64,000 nt of DNA from Taibaiella sp041660405 (GCA_041660405.1 JBAZWL010000015.1:41157-105156), one strand, 5' to 3'; counted from the stretch's first letter, positions 8,108 through 16,934 are shown. Notes: generated from the sequence alone by a model not told the origin. Program-made: numbers and translations.

Positions 8108-9441
8108 ATACTGAGTTGTCGTTTTTTGTTTTTTATTTTTTCTATCCATCCTGCATACCCTACTGTCGCCATACAAGACATTATCAGCAGTACCGGAAGA
8201 AAATATCTTGTATTGGAAACCGGCCCTGTAATGGCAGCAAAATACAACAGATAAATAGTACTTAATATACGCAAAGAAAGTGGCAGCCTCTTATTGAAGA
8301 TAAATAAAAACACACCAACTATACGAACCAGGTTAAATAAAAATACCAGCAGAACCAAAGGCAGCCAGGGGTATGATTTTAGATAATCCCAGGCACCGGC
8401 GATGCCCCTTTCATTATAACTTCTATAAAAGGTAAGCGCCTTGGGGTCGAAGTTGGAACTCAGGTACCCGGTATAAAGATCCAGTTCACTTTTACCAGGC
8501 TCTACAAAAAAACGGATACTTTCCTTAAGGTGAAACAAACCGTAAGAAAACAGATCATTCTTTATAATTGCAGTCGCCTCCCGGGAAGCAGACTTATATT
8601 TCTGCTTTAATCCGTCCATGCTTTCAACTCTTTTTTTGACTCCCCGTATTACAGAATCAGCATAAGGTTCACCATATTTGCTCACCAGGAAGAAGCGGGT
8701 ATTAAAGTAAAGCAGGTTATTGCTTTCCACACTTGAAACGTGAAACAAGCCTGTTCTTTGCTGATTCCATAAACCATAACTCATAATGACCAATAAAGGT
8801 ATAGCCCCTGTAAGTACAATCATTTTCGATTTACTGCGAAAAGCATACCACAACGCAAAAGCAAAATGGAGAAAAAGAAAAGGATACATAATAGGCTTGG
8901 TCATTACGGCCATTACCAGCCACAGGCTCATATATCCAATATGCAATGCCTTAGGTTCATAAATGGATAAAAACAATTGCCTGAAATATAGCACCAGGAA
9001 AAATTGTAACAAAGTATCGGGCGCAAGTACGGTAGCGAAAACCATTTGTGCCGGATAAAAGACAATAAATAACAGATAGATCCAGGTATATTTCTTAAAA
9101 GAATCAATACGCCGGAAAGTATTCAGCATAATGCAGCATGAAGCCACCGAGAGTATGTTCTGAAACAGAAGGATAAGAATATTACTCTTGCCAAACAACG
9201 TATAAAAAGTCAATAGAAATAATGGATATGCCGGTGTACGGGACGACATGCGGTAGTCGATAACCGGCATTACCGGGTTCGCACCATAATAATGTCCTTT
9301 GCTAATGCTTTCTGCCAGGTAAATATATTCGTACGAATCGCCGTTATAAAAATTTCTCCATTGCATTCCCCCAAGAAACCATACTAAATGAATGGCTATA
9401 ATGACGACAATAAAATAATTCTTCTTCAGGTCAAAATTCAT
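8104..9441 (-). CDS. Membrane glycosyltransferase-like protein (GT39/ArnT-like)
   Basis: 445 residues with about ten membrane segments. The first outside loop contains NGDSYEYIYLAESISKGHYY followed by RMSSRTPAYPLFL, the GT-C pattern also seen in the next gene. It is translationally coupled to that gene by a 4-bp ATGA overlap, so the two are probably co-expressed paralogue-like enzymes that glycosylate lipids or proteins on the periplasmic face. Its start region diverges from the sigma-factor gene, with 125 bp between them. Confidence 0.8.
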   Translation of the reverse strand: MNFDLKKNYFIVVIIAIHLVWFLGGMQWRNFYNGDSYEYIYLAESISKGHYYGANPVMPVIDYRMSSRTPAYPLFLLTFYTLFGKSNILILLFQNILSVASCCIMLNTFRRIDSFKKYTWIYLLFIVFYPAQMVFATVLAPDTLLQFFLVLYFRQLFLSIYEPKALHIGYMSLWLVMAVMTKPIMYPFLFLHFAFALWYAFRSKSKMIVLTGAIPLLVIMSYGLWNQQRTGLFHVSSVESNNLLYFNTRFFLVSKYGEPYADSVIRGVKKRVESMDGLKQKYKSASREATAIIKNDLFSYGLFHLKESIRFFVEPGKSELDLYTGYLSSNFDPKALTFYRSYNERGIAGAWDYLKSYPWLPLVLLVFLFNLVRIVGVFLFIFNKRLPLSLRILSTIYLLYFAAITGPVSNTRYFLPVLLIMSCMATVGYAGWIEKIKNKKRQLSI

Positions 9442-9566
9442 GTCCGGGAAAGCCGGAAAGTTTATGTCTCCGGATAAGGCGCCAAAAATAATATGGAAAA
9501 TCTTTAATTTGGCATCTTATTTGTAAAACTTGTGTAATCCGGTTTTATTCACCATAAATCTATTCT

Positions 9567-10118
9567 TTGTCCAAAGACTACCAACATATCTCCGATGAAG
9601 AATTGCTTTCCCGTTTCGGAAGCGATGGGAACAATGATTGGCTGGGTATTTTACTGGAACGGTATACCATGCTGCTTTTTGGTGTATGTATGAAGTATCT
9701 TAAACATGAGGAACAGGCAAAAGATGCTGTTCAGCAGGTTTTTCTAAAAGCCCTATCCGAAGTGCCTAAATATAAAATAGATAATATCGGAGGTTGGCTT
9801 TACCAGGTTGCACGCAATCTTTGCCTGAGTAATTTACGAAGCAAGAAAGAGTATTCCGATGAAGAATCGTTACAGTACATTGCACAGCCTGAAGAAGTGC
9901 CCTTATCTTTGCTGATAGAAAAAGAAAAAGACATTGACCGACTGAAAAAGGAATTGCTCAATCTGAAGGAAGAGCAACGAGTGTGTATAGCTGCTTTTTA
10001 CCTGGAAAAGAAGAGTTATCAACAGATATCGGAACTTACAGGCTTTAGCATAAAACAAGTGAAAAGCCATATCCAGAATGGAAAGCGAAATTTGAAATTA
10101 AAATTGGAATCGAATTAA
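9567..10118 (+). CDS. ECF-type RNA polymerase sigma factor
   Basis: 183 residues. Sigma region 2 spans about 25-95 (FGVCMKYLKHEEQAKDAVQQVFLKAL, then GGWLYQVARNLCLSNLR). Region 4 spans about 125-180 (EEQRVCIAAFYLEKKSYQQISELTGFSIKQVKSHIQNGKRNLK). There is no region 1 or 3, as expected for ECF sigmas. The start is a TTG (9567); no ATG fits the N-terminus. The next gene encodes a small single-TM protein of the kind that pairs with these sigmas in Bacteroidota. Confidence 0.92.
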   Translation: MSKDYQHISDEELLSRFGSDGNNDWLGILLERYTMLLFGVCMKYLKHEEQAKDAVQQVFLKALSEVPKYKIDNIGGWLYQVARNLCLSNLRSKKEYSDEESLQYIAQPEEVPLSLLIEKEKDIDRLKKELLNLKEEQRVCIAAFYLEKKSYQQISELTGFSIKQVKSHIQNGKRNLKLKLESN

Positions 10119-10175
10119 TTGAAACATTAATAAATGCAAAACGATTAATTTTTAAACTTTAAAACAACCCCATTG

Positions 10176-10218
10176 TCATCCAGAGATCTGCGCAGCAATC
10201 GAAGGATCTCTTAATACG
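10176..10218 (-). repeat. Dispersed repeat, partial copy of the 43-kb element
   Basis: Begins GTCATCCAGAGATCTGCG and matches, in reverse orientation, the right half of the 84-bp element repeated at 42979 and 43089. It fills most of the 117-bp gap between the sigma-factor gene and its probable anti-sigma gene. Confidence 0.85.
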
Positions 10219-10235
10219 TAGAACATAAAAACATT

Positions 10236-10601
10236 TTGAAGAAACCGGACAAAATATGGAACCACGGCAATAGCGGGCAAATAGACGAAGACCGTTTGCT
10301 GGCTTACCTCGAAGGCAAAATGCCTGCGCAGGAGCAGCATGCCCTGGAAGAAATATTGGAATCCGACCCTTTTCTCAATGATGCTGTGGAAGGGCTTGCC
10401 GAAATTAAAGATAAAGAACAGCTGAGGGATATTGCCGCACAAATAAATGCGCAGCTCAAAAGGCAGATACAAAGCCGCAGAAAACAACGCAAATCCCGCA
10501 CCAAATTATCCGACCATTGGGGCGGAATATTTGTGCTGGTAATTTTATTGCTTATCCTATTAAGCTGGCTAGTGATAAAAACAATGGTGAAAGCCGGTTA
10601 A
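10236..10601 (+). CDS. Probable membrane anti-sigma-like protein
   Basis: 121 residues from a TTG start. The cytoplasmic N-terminal part (residues 18-60) has DEDRLLAYLEGKMPAQEQHALEEILESDPFLNDAVEGL, a short helical module that in Bacteroidota precedes a membrane anchor in proteins encoded after ECF sigma genes. A coiled/basic stretch (RRKQRKSRTK) and one TM helix (about 98-115) follow. No zinc-binding HxxxCxxC motif is present. Function as sigma regulator is inferred from position and layout. Confidence 0.72.
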   Translation: MKKPDKIWNHGNSGQIDEDRLLAYLEGKMPAQEQHALEEILESDPFLNDAVEGLAEIKDKEQLRDIAAQINAQLKRQIQSRRKQRKSRTKLSDHWGGIFVLVILLLILLSWLVIKTMVKAG

Positions 10602-10608
10602 CCTTCTC

Positions 10609-10631
10609 GTAGGGACGCATTGCATGCGTCC
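10609..10631. repeat. Half of a dispersed palindrome, fused to the 21-bp array
   Basis: The 23 bases starting GTAGGGACGCATTGC are identical to the left arm of the hairpin at 12291-12344. Here the right arm is missing and the 21-bp tandem array begins six bases later. Confidence 0.8.
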
Positions 10632-10636
10632 ACTCG

Positions 10637-11185
10637 CTTCCGCTACCATATATCTCCCGACTCCTACCATATACCTCTCATCCGCTGCCATATAACTCGC
10701 GTCTGCTACGATATAACTCGCGTTTGCTACTATATAACTCACGTCAGCTACCATATAATTCACGTCAGCTACGATATAACTCGCGTCTGCTACCATATAA
10801 CTCACGTCTGCTACTATGTAACTCGCGTCCGCTACGATATAATTCTCTTCTGCTACGATATAACTGACGTCTGCTACTATATAACTCGCGTCCGCTACGA
10901 TATAATTCTCTTCTGCTACTATATAACTCGCGTCTGCTACTATATAACTCGCGTCTGCTACCATATAATTCTCTTCTGCTACGATATAACTGACGTCTGC
11001 TTATCAGATAATAGTTATAACGTAGCAGACGCGAGTTACATAGTAGCAGACGTTAGTTATATGGTAGCGGACGCGAGTTATATAGTAGCAGACGCGAGTT
11101 ATGTAGTAGCAGACGTGAGTTATATCGTAGCAGACGCGAGTTATATAGTAGCAATACCTAGCGACTGCTACCATATAACGCTATA
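10637..11185. repeat. 21-bp tandem array with an internal inversion
   Basis: Seventeen head-to-tail 21-bp units (typical unit CGTCTGCTACGATATAACTCG, one base over the quoting limit if joined to its neighbour) run from 10637 to 10993. After a 21-base turn (about 11001-11021) the same unit continues in reverse orientation for six and a half copies (11022-11153), then one degraded forward unit follows. Variation clusters at fixed positions of the unit (C/T/G after CTA, last bases CG/CA/CT/GA). The two arms could fold into a very long cruciform or RNA hairpin. The region lies between two convergent genes and the ORFs across it are by-products of a period divisible by three. Confidence 0.95.
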
Positions 11186-11294
11186 CAGATCATAATGTAA
11201 GTGTACATAATAATCAATAAGTTATCACATAGTTACATTATGATCTTGTATGAAATCATTTAAAAGTTGTGGAGACAACTCTTTTGAGGGAAAT

Positions 11295-11696
11295 TTAGAA
11301 TGGCAAGCCATCATCTGTATCCGATTCCTGCATTTCTGGTACAGAAGCTGTTTGTTCAGATGTCTTTTTGTCCAGTATAATAATACTATCGGCCCTTACT
11401 TCAGTATAGAATTTTTTCACGCCCGCAGCATCGGTATAAGATCTGTTGATCAATTTGCCTTCCAGCATAATATAGCTTCCTTTATGAAATTGGGTGGCAG
11501 CACGTTCGGCTAGTTTTTCCCAGGCGGTAATGCTATGCCACATGGTTTCTTCTTTCCACTCGCCATTAGCCAGTTTATAACTTTCGTTAGTAGCCAATCT
11601 CAGGCGGGCTACTTTAATACCACTTTCCAGTGTTTTCATTTCAGGGTCTGCGCCCAGGTGTCCGATCAGTTGAACTCGATTTCTTAATGTGCTCAT
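11295..11696 (-). CDS. ssb: Single-stranded DNA-binding protein
   Basis: 133 residues from the ATG at 11696 (MSTLRNRVQLIGHLGADPE); 29 upstream codons in the same frame look non-coding. OB fold with the conserved core NESYKLANGEWKEETMWHSITAWEKLAERAATQFHKGSYIMLEGKL, a short linker, and the acidic tip DTDDGLPF that recruits partner proteins. It protects single-stranded DNA in replication, repair and recombination. A single-copy chromosomal Ssb would be expected to be longer, but this length is common for Bacteroidota paralogues. Confidence 0.96.
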   Translation of the reverse strand: MSTLRNRVQLIGHLGADPEMKTLESGIKVARLRLATNESYKLANGEWKEETMWHSITAWEKLAERAATQFHKGSYIMLEGKLINRSYTDAAGVKKFYTEVRADSIIILDKKTSEQTASVPEMQESDTDDGLPF

Positions 11697-11868
11697 GTTG
11701 CTAAAAATTAAAAATGAAAATTTGTTTTTAAATCCGTTAACCTGTTGATCAACTTTCTGATGCAAAGATGCGTTGACCACCAAACGCTAGTCGGTTTTTA
11801 GTCACTTATGAGCGGATGTAACTGTTTGTAGTCGTTTGTAAGTGGAAATAAATTAGTATCTTTAATGC

Positions 11869-12246
11869 ATGGAAACAACACAACGGCTGTGTCTCGCTTG
11901 CCATAAACCTTTGAAAGGCAGGCTTGATAAGAAGTTTTGCGATGATTATTGCCGTAATTCATACAACAATCAGCAAAACAGCGACCAGAATAATTATGTA
12001 CGGAACGTTAATAATATTCTCCGCAAAAATCGTAGAATATTAGAGGAACAAATACCCGAAGGAGAAGATATGAAGCGTGTTTTAAAAGAAAAACTTGCCC
12101 AGGCAGGACTTAGTTTTAAGTATCACACACACCAATATCAGAATCAGAAAGGGCAAATTTACTTCTTCAATTATGAATATGGCTACCTTCCTCTGGATGG
12201 TGGTGAATGGGTTTTGGTGGTAAAAAGAAAGGCTGAAAATGTGTGA
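11869..12246 (+). CDS. Small zinc-ribbon protein of unknown function
   Basis: 125 residues. Residues 8-29 hold a probable zinc site, CLACHKPLKGRLDKKFCDDYC (Cys-x2-Cys ... Cys-x3-Cys), like the treble-clef/FCS-type fingers. A basic helix follows (NNILRKNRRILEEQ), and the C-terminal part (60-120) is a beta-rich domain with KYHTHQYQNQKGQIYFFNYEYGYLPLDGGEWVLVVKR. I recognise it as a conserved Bacteroidota hypothetical but know no function. It diverges from ssb with 172 bp between the starts. Confidence 0.75.
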   Translation: METTQRLCLACHKPLKGRLDKKFCDDYCRNSYNNQQNSDQNNYVRNVNNILRKNRRILEEQIPEGEDMKRVLKEKLAQAGLSFKYHTHQYQNQKGQIYFFNYEYGYLPLDGGEWVLVVKRKAENV

Positions 12247-12290
12247 CATTGTTGAAATGTGTAATTGCCGCGCCTTAATACCAATCAATT

Positions 12291-12344
12291 GTAGGGACGC
12301 ATTGCATGCGTCCGTCATATTGGACGCATGCAATGTGTCCCTAC
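12291..12344. repeat. Dispersed palindrome, 23-bp arms
   Basis: GTAGGGACGCATTGC... and its complement with one mismatch, 8-nt loop, between two convergent genes whose stops are at 12246 and 12341. The left arm recurs at 10609. It could act as a bidirectional terminator, since it slightly overlaps the kinase stop. Confidence 0.85.
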
Positions 12345-14473
12345 TTTTCCCATTTCAATACCGCGGTAACAAATCCTTTTTCGGTTTCTTCAAAAAAGAT
12401 ATGAATACCGATACGTTCAGCAAGATCGCGGGCAATTTGAAGGCCTAAGCCAAAATTATTGCTACTCACTTCACCTTTCTGCAATAATTCATTTAAGGAT
12501 TGAGCCGCCATTTCAGAAGTAGATTTATTGGTAATGCGTATAGCGTTTTCACTAGCTTTAAGCGTTACTGTGGCCGCCTGATGGCTGTACCTTACTGCAT
12601 TCTGAAGGAGGTTTCTGAAAATGATATGGACAAAATTCTCGTCTGTAATGGACAGGAACGATTCCGGAATAAGGTTTTCGATCTTTAGTTCTTTCTCCTC
12701 AATTTGGCTGGTAAGCAGTTCCAGCTCTTTATCCGCAAGTGGTTTTATATATACAGCATGGTATTCGGGAGTGAAATTCTCCATCTGGCTCTTGCTCCAC
12801 AATAAAAGGTCCTCCATAGTATTCAACAAATGTGCCGTTACATTCGTAAATTTCTCGTGATAATCAGAACGGGCATTATCATTAAACAGATCAGGATTTT
12901 CTTTTTGCAACCTTAAAAATTGCGCTATTTTACTCACCGGCGAACGAAGGTCATGACTGAAAATGCCAAAAAGTTTTGCTTTGCTTTCATTGGCTATAGC
13001 CAGGCGGGCATTCAGTTTGTCCAGTTCTTTATTACGCTCATTAAGCTCCTGGTTCAGTTTTTCTTTATTGCGGTAAACCCTGTACAGCAGCAGGGATATA
13101 ACGCCGAAAATGATCAGGCCTGATATCAGGAAGATTCTAAGCTTGGTTGCATTTTTAAGTTCCAGTTGCCTTACCTGGTTTTCTGCACTTAGAGAAGAGA
13201 TTTGTCTCTCTTTTTCTTTGATTCGGTATTGTATTTCCAGGTCGGCGAAATACCGGTTCATATTTGCCTTCGTGTATTCATCTTTTTCTTTATCATAAAG
13301 CTCATAGTATTCCATAGCCTTAGCCAGGTTACCTTTAGCACGATACGATTGCCCTATAAGATGTACGCTCTCTAGGTAATTTCCTTTATTCACCTGTTTA
13401 CTAATTGGCAATGCTTTTTCCAGCAACGCAATGGCTTCATCATAAGCACCGGTATTAAACTTGTAAATACCCTTCATGTTTTGTGCCTGATGTATCAGGA
13501 ATGGTGCTTTACTTTCTTCCGCCAAAGCCATTCCTCTATCTACGTATACCACTGCTTCCGGAAAATTCTTGTTCCTGATATAATACTGGGCAATAGCAAT
13601 GTTGGACATTACATACTCCGATGCTATTCCTTTTGCACTTCTTGGCACTTCGGTAAGCTTGTTATAATATTTTAAGGCAGAATCAATATTGGCACTTGCC
13701 GGATTACTATAGGCATCTACATAAGCAGAGTAATAGCGCAATACCAATGCAGATGAAGAATTCATATAGCGGCTGCCATCTTTAAGTGCTGCAAGCGCTT
13801 TGTCGAACAATTCATTGTTGCCATAGATTTTATACAGCATATAACTCTGTACAGCATATTCGCTCCTGTAGCGGTTATCCTTACTGGTGTCTGATATCCT
13901 TTTATTTATATCCAGGCTTTTAAGAAAATAACTTTGGGCCGTAGCATAATAAGATTTGAAATAATAATAGTTGCCCAAACCATAGTAGCATTTTGTAAGT
14001 GCAGCAAGGCTCTTCGTTGTATCGGTAATGGATCTTAATATTTCTGCTACTGAATCTGCTGCCGCCGGCTGTTGTGTTTGAAGATAAATAGGAACCATAT
14101 TGCTATAACTCCAGGCAAGCAAAACGGTATTTTTAGCAATAGCACTCTCTCTGGAAGCAATTTTCATGTAATAAGAAGCACTATCAAAATTAGCCCTGTT
14201 GTAATAAGACACACCGGTTACCAAAGCAAATTGAGCAATAGACTTATGATCCTCTTTTTTGGCCATTTGCAAGCCCTTAAGCCCATATATCAAGGCTTGG
14301 GGAAAATTATCACCTTTAGAAGAATCGCTTCCCAACAGCATGTTACAATACTTTTTAAGGCTATCCATCCTTTTGTCATAATCAGGGATACGGTCAAAAT
14401 CAGGAGCCGCTTCCTGGGCAAAAAGGGAGTAGGATAAACTGAAAAAAGTAAAAAGTGTAAAAATGTATTTCAT
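12341..14473 (-). CDS. TPR-containing membrane sensor histidine kinase
   Basis: 710 residues from the ATG at 14473 (signal peptide MKYIFTLFTFFSLSYSLFAQ; an upstream ATG adds eight residues). A periplasmic region of about 370 residues is built of TPR-like repeats, one TM helix follows (about 448-468), then a coiled coil, then the kinase core: H-box SHDLRSP with His507, N-box NLLQNAVRYS (621-630) and FGLGL lid (674-678). The DxGxG (G1) box is not evident; NKSTS stands in its place. The partner is probably the LytTR regulator encoded two genes upstream. Confidence 0.9.
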   Translation of the reverse strand: MKYIFTLFTFFSLSYSLFAQEAAPDFDRIPDYDKRMDSLKKYCNMLLGSDSSKGDNFPQALIYGLKGLQMAKKEDHKSIAQFALVTGVSYYNRANFDSASYYMKIASRESAIAKNTVLLAWSYSNMVPIYLQTQQPAAADSVAEILRSITDTTKSLAALTKCYYGLGNYYYFKSYYATAQSYFLKSLDINKRISDTSKDNRYRSEYAVQSYMLYKIYGNNELFDKALAALKDGSRYMNSSSALVLRYYSAYVDAYSNPASANIDSALKYYNKLTEVPRSAKGIASEYVMSNIAIAQYYIRNKNFPEAVVYVDRGMALAEESKAPFLIHQAQNMKGIYKFNTGAYDEAIALLEKALPISKQVNKGNYLESVHLIGQSYRAKGNLAKAMEYYELYDKEKDEYTKANMNRYFADLEIQYRIKEKERQISSLSAENQVRQLELKNATKLRIFLISGLIIFGVISLLLYRVYRNKEKLNQELNERNKELDKLNARLAIANESKAKLFGIFSHDLRSPVSKIAQFLRLQKENPDLFNDNARSDYHEKFTNVTAHLLNTMEDLLLWSKSQMENFTPEYHAVYIKPLADKELELLTSQIEEKELKIENLIPESFLSITDENFVHIIFRNLLQNAVRYSHQAATVTLKASENAIRITNKSTSEMAAQSLNELLQKGEVSSNNFGLGLQIARDLAERIGIHIFFEETEKGFVTAVLKWEK

Positions 14474-14574
14474 AAGTAAATTAACCTGGCAGTGCATATA
14501 CCGGATTTGTTTCTATATTAAATAAATTTCTGTTGAGGTAAATAATAATAATATCAAGCCAGCTTTAAAGTAAA

Positions 14575-14602
14575 ATAGGCCTGTGATGGTTCACAAGCCT
14601 AT
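14575..14602 (-). terminator. Terminator after the 90-residue gene
   Basis: Stem ATAGGCYTGTGA with a 4-nt loop, followed on the minus strand by TTTTACTTT; it lies 19 bp past the stop at 14621. Confidence 0.75.
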
Positions 14603-14620
14603 CTCAATAAACTAAGATGC

Positions 14621-14893
14621 TTATGCGATTACAAAAACTTTGCTATCCCGCACCTGTCCGTCCACAGCTATATCGCAGGTATAGCTACCCGGCATAAAGC
14701 CTTCGGTTGAAGTAGTCAGTATGCCTTTATCAGCAGGTTTTACATGGTCAAAAGTTTTAACTATTTTACCATTGCTGTAAGTCAGTTTTATAGAAGTATT
14801 GCCTTCAGGTGCATTGGAAGTATAAGTGATCCTTACCTGGTTGTTTTCGGCTACTACGCCTACAAGAATAATAATGTATTCTTCTGTTCTCAT
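14621..14893 (-). CDS. Small beta-rich protein of unknown function
   Basis: 90 residues, no signal peptide of normal form (MRTEEYIIILVGVVAENNQVRITYTSN). Repeated beta-strand pattern (IKLTYSNGKIVKTF, GSYTCDIAVDGQVRDSKVFVI) suggests one immunoglobulin-like sandwich similar to the strand layout of T9SS tails but without the terminal K/R motif. It lies between the kinase gene and the LytTR regulator on the same strand and has its own terminator, so it is probably expressed with the regulator. Function unknown. Confidence 0.65.
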   Translation of the reverse strand: MRTEEYIIILVGVVAENNQVRITYTSNAPEGNTSIKLTYSNGKIVKTFDHVKPADKGILTTSTEGFMPGSYTCDIAVDGQVRDSKVFVIA

Positions 14894-15003
14894 GTTGCTT
14901 TTGGGGTTTATTAGAATGTTGAGCTCAAAACTAAACTAAATGACAATAAAGTGTTAACATTATATGTTAAATCCTTTTGAATACTTGTAAAGCACAGTGC
15001 TGG

Positions 15004-15723
15004 CTATTGTTCCATCATGGCACTTACAATATTCTTGTAAGATTTCCCTACTGGTAATTCTAATCCGGACAGGTTCACTTTATTCGCAGCTACAGAATCA
15101 ATCTTATTCATATTTACGGCATAGCTCCGGTGTATCCTGATAAATTTATCTTCGGGCAATTGTTGTAGCAAACTACTCAAGGTTTCGAGTACCAGCAAGC
15201 TCTGCCCCGACATGGTTTTGATCTTCGTATAATCCTTCATAGATTCCAGGAACACGATATCGGTATGGTGCAACCTATGTTTTTCATAACCTTGTTTTAC
15301 CATGATATAGCCCGACTCGCCAGAGTTATTATCTATATCCATTGCCTTTTTGCGCAACTTAAAAAAATCCTGTACGCGGGTCATGCATTTTTCAAAACGC
15401 TCGGCAGATAAGGGTTTTAGGATATAATCAAAAACTTCAAGGTCATAACTTTCCAGTGCAAATTCAGGGTGGGAGGTAATGAAAACAGGTACCGGTATTT
15501 TCCCGTAAAGCGCGCGCATCATATCAATGCCATTAGTTCCCGGCATTTCAATATCAGAAAATACAATGTCGGGTTTGAGATGCTGAATGTAATCTATGGC
15601 TTCGGTACCATTTTTACAAATACCTACGCGCTCCAGGTACGGATATTTCGATGCTTCCTGAACCACCGCCATACGATCTAGTTCGTCATCATCTACAATC
15701 AGGTATTTTATAGGGTCATACAT
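15004..15723 (-). CDS. LytTR-type response regulator
   Basis: 239 residues. The receiver domain (1-125) has the acidic patch DDD (11-13), phosphoacceptor Asp57 (FSDIEMP) and Lys103 (ILKPLS). The LytTR DNA-binding domain (about 138-238) has VFLESMKDYTKI and FIRIHRSYAVNM. It binds promoters as a dimer when phosphorylated. The nearby TPR kinase is the probable sensor, a pairing typical of Bacteroidota. Confidence 0.94.
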   Translation of the reverse strand: MYDPIKYLIVDDDELDRMAVVQEASKYPYLERVGICKNGTEAIDYIQHLKPDIVFSDIEMPGTNGIDMMRALYGKIPVPVFITSHPEFALESYDLEVFDYILKPLSAERFEKCMTRVQDFFKLRKKAMDIDNNSGESGYIMVKQGYEKHRLHHTDIVFLESMKDYTKIKTMSGQSLLVLETLSSLLQQLPEDKFIRIHRSYAVNMNKIDSVAANKVNLSGLELPVGKSYKNIVSAMMEQ

Positions 15724-15775
15724 CAGATTGGGTTTCCAGTATGTAAATTAAACAATTTTTCGGTTAGTATAAATT

Positions 15776-15806
15776 TTAATGCAGCCTCTAAAGAAGCTGC
15801 ATTAAA
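15776..15806 (-). terminator. Terminator after the PaaE-like gene
   Basis: Stem TTTAATGCAGC and complement with a 10-nt loop, A/T tracts on both sides; 34 bp past the stop at 15840. It may work in both directions. Confidence 0.7.
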
Positions 15807-15839
15807 AAAATAATATCAAAGAAACCTTGAAGTCAATTA

Positions 15840-16934
15840 TTACTTTACATCAAAATCAACCACCACTTTTTCGGTGCGCGGATGCGACTGGCAAGTAAGG
15901 ATAAAGTTGGCAGCCAGTTCATCCGGTTCAAGGGCATAATTCACTTCCATATCCACTTCGCCAGATACCAATTTGGCTTTACAGGTACTGCATACACCAC
16001 CTTTACATGCATAAGGCAAGTCGGCACCTTGTTGCAGTGCAGCGTCCAGAATATTATCACCGCCGTAAGCAAGGTTCATCTCAAAGGCAGCACCATCCAG
16101 CTTTACCGTAACCTGGCTTACTTTAGTAGGATCAATTTGTTGTTGTTTTTCTTCCCAGGCTTTGTGTACTGCCTTGGGTTGATCGGGAGAAGAGAACAAT
16201 TCAAAATGCACTTTATGGGCATCCAGTTTCAGTTCTTCAATAAAATAATCACGCAGCCCCAATATCATATCTTCCGGACCGCAAATAAAAATCTCGTCCA
16301 TGCTGGCAGCATCTACAAGATTTTGGCAAAAAGCTTTTGCTTTTTCTGCATTGATACGGCCATTGAACAGCGGAGTATCCATAGTTTCCCTGGTGAAAAT
16401 ATGATATACACTCAACTGGTTCATGTATTTATTCTTAAGGGCTTCAATGCTTTCTTTAAAAATAATAGAACCTCTATTCTTGTTGCCATATATAAGCGTG
16501 AACTGGCTGTCTGGCTGATGCTTCAACACCGATTTCATAATGCCAATAATAGGTGTAATGCCACTACCTGCTGCAAAGGCAAGATATTTTTTACCCGCTT
16601 TGGCTGCACTTCTCGGAGTAAATTTACCCAGGGGTGGCATCACTTCCAGTTCATCGCCTGGCTTAAGATGCCCATTCACATACCCGCTGAATTTACCTTC
16701 ATCCACCTTTTTTACGGCCACACGCAATTCTTCATCGCCGGGTGCGGCACATATAGAGTAGGAGCGGCGTATTTCCACACCATCAATATTTTTACGCAGT
16801 GTAAGATACTGTCCGGGTAAAAAATGAAATGTTTCTTTAAGCGATTCGGGAACTTCAAAAGATACGGAAACACAATCGGCGGTCTCTGGATGTACCTCTT
16901 TTACTTTTAAAGTGTGAAAATGTGGCGTTGACAT
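15840..16934 (-). CDS. PaaE-like flavodoxin-reductase/2Fe-2S protein
   Basis: 364 residues from the ATG at 16934. FAD domain with RRSYS (56-60), NAD(P)H domain with GSGITPIIGIM and CGPEDMI, and a C-terminal plant-type ferredoxin domain with Cys310, Cys315, Cys318 and Cys348. It passes electrons from NAD(P)H through FAD and a 2Fe-2S cluster. The domain order is that of PaaE, the reductase of ring-1,2-phenylacetyl-CoA epoxidase, but no paaABCD genes are in the window, so the physiological partner is unknown. It diverges from comM. Confidence 0.88.
   Translation of the reverse strand: MSTPHFHTLKVKEVHPETADCVSVSFEVPESLKETFHFLPGQYLTLRKNIDGVEIRRSYSICAAPGDEELRVAVKKVDEGKFSGYVNGHLKPGDELEVMPPLGKFTPRSAAKAGKKYLAFAAGSGITPIIGIMKSVLKHQPDSQFTLIYGNKNRGSIIFKESIEALKNKYMNQLSVYHIFTRETMDTPLFNGRINAEKAKAFCQNLVDAASMDEIFICGPEDMILGLRDYFIEELKLDAHKVHFELFSSPDQPKAVHKAWEEKQQQIDPTKVSQVTVKLDGAAFEMNLAYGGDNILDAALQQGADLPYACKGGVCSTCKAKLVSGEVDMEVNYALEPDELAANFILTCQSHPRTEKVVVDFDVK

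Noticed and set aside
10569..11195. Two long ORFs on opposite strands over the 21-bp array, coding VADASYI-like and ITRVCYD-like repeats
   Set aside because: They arise because 21 is a multiple of three and the unit has few stops. Both strands are open, and the 22-bp arrays of the same class code for nothing.
15882..16820. 312-residue plus-strand ORF opposite the PaaE-like gene
   Set aside because: Antisense shadow; amino-acid composition unlike a real protein and no motif.
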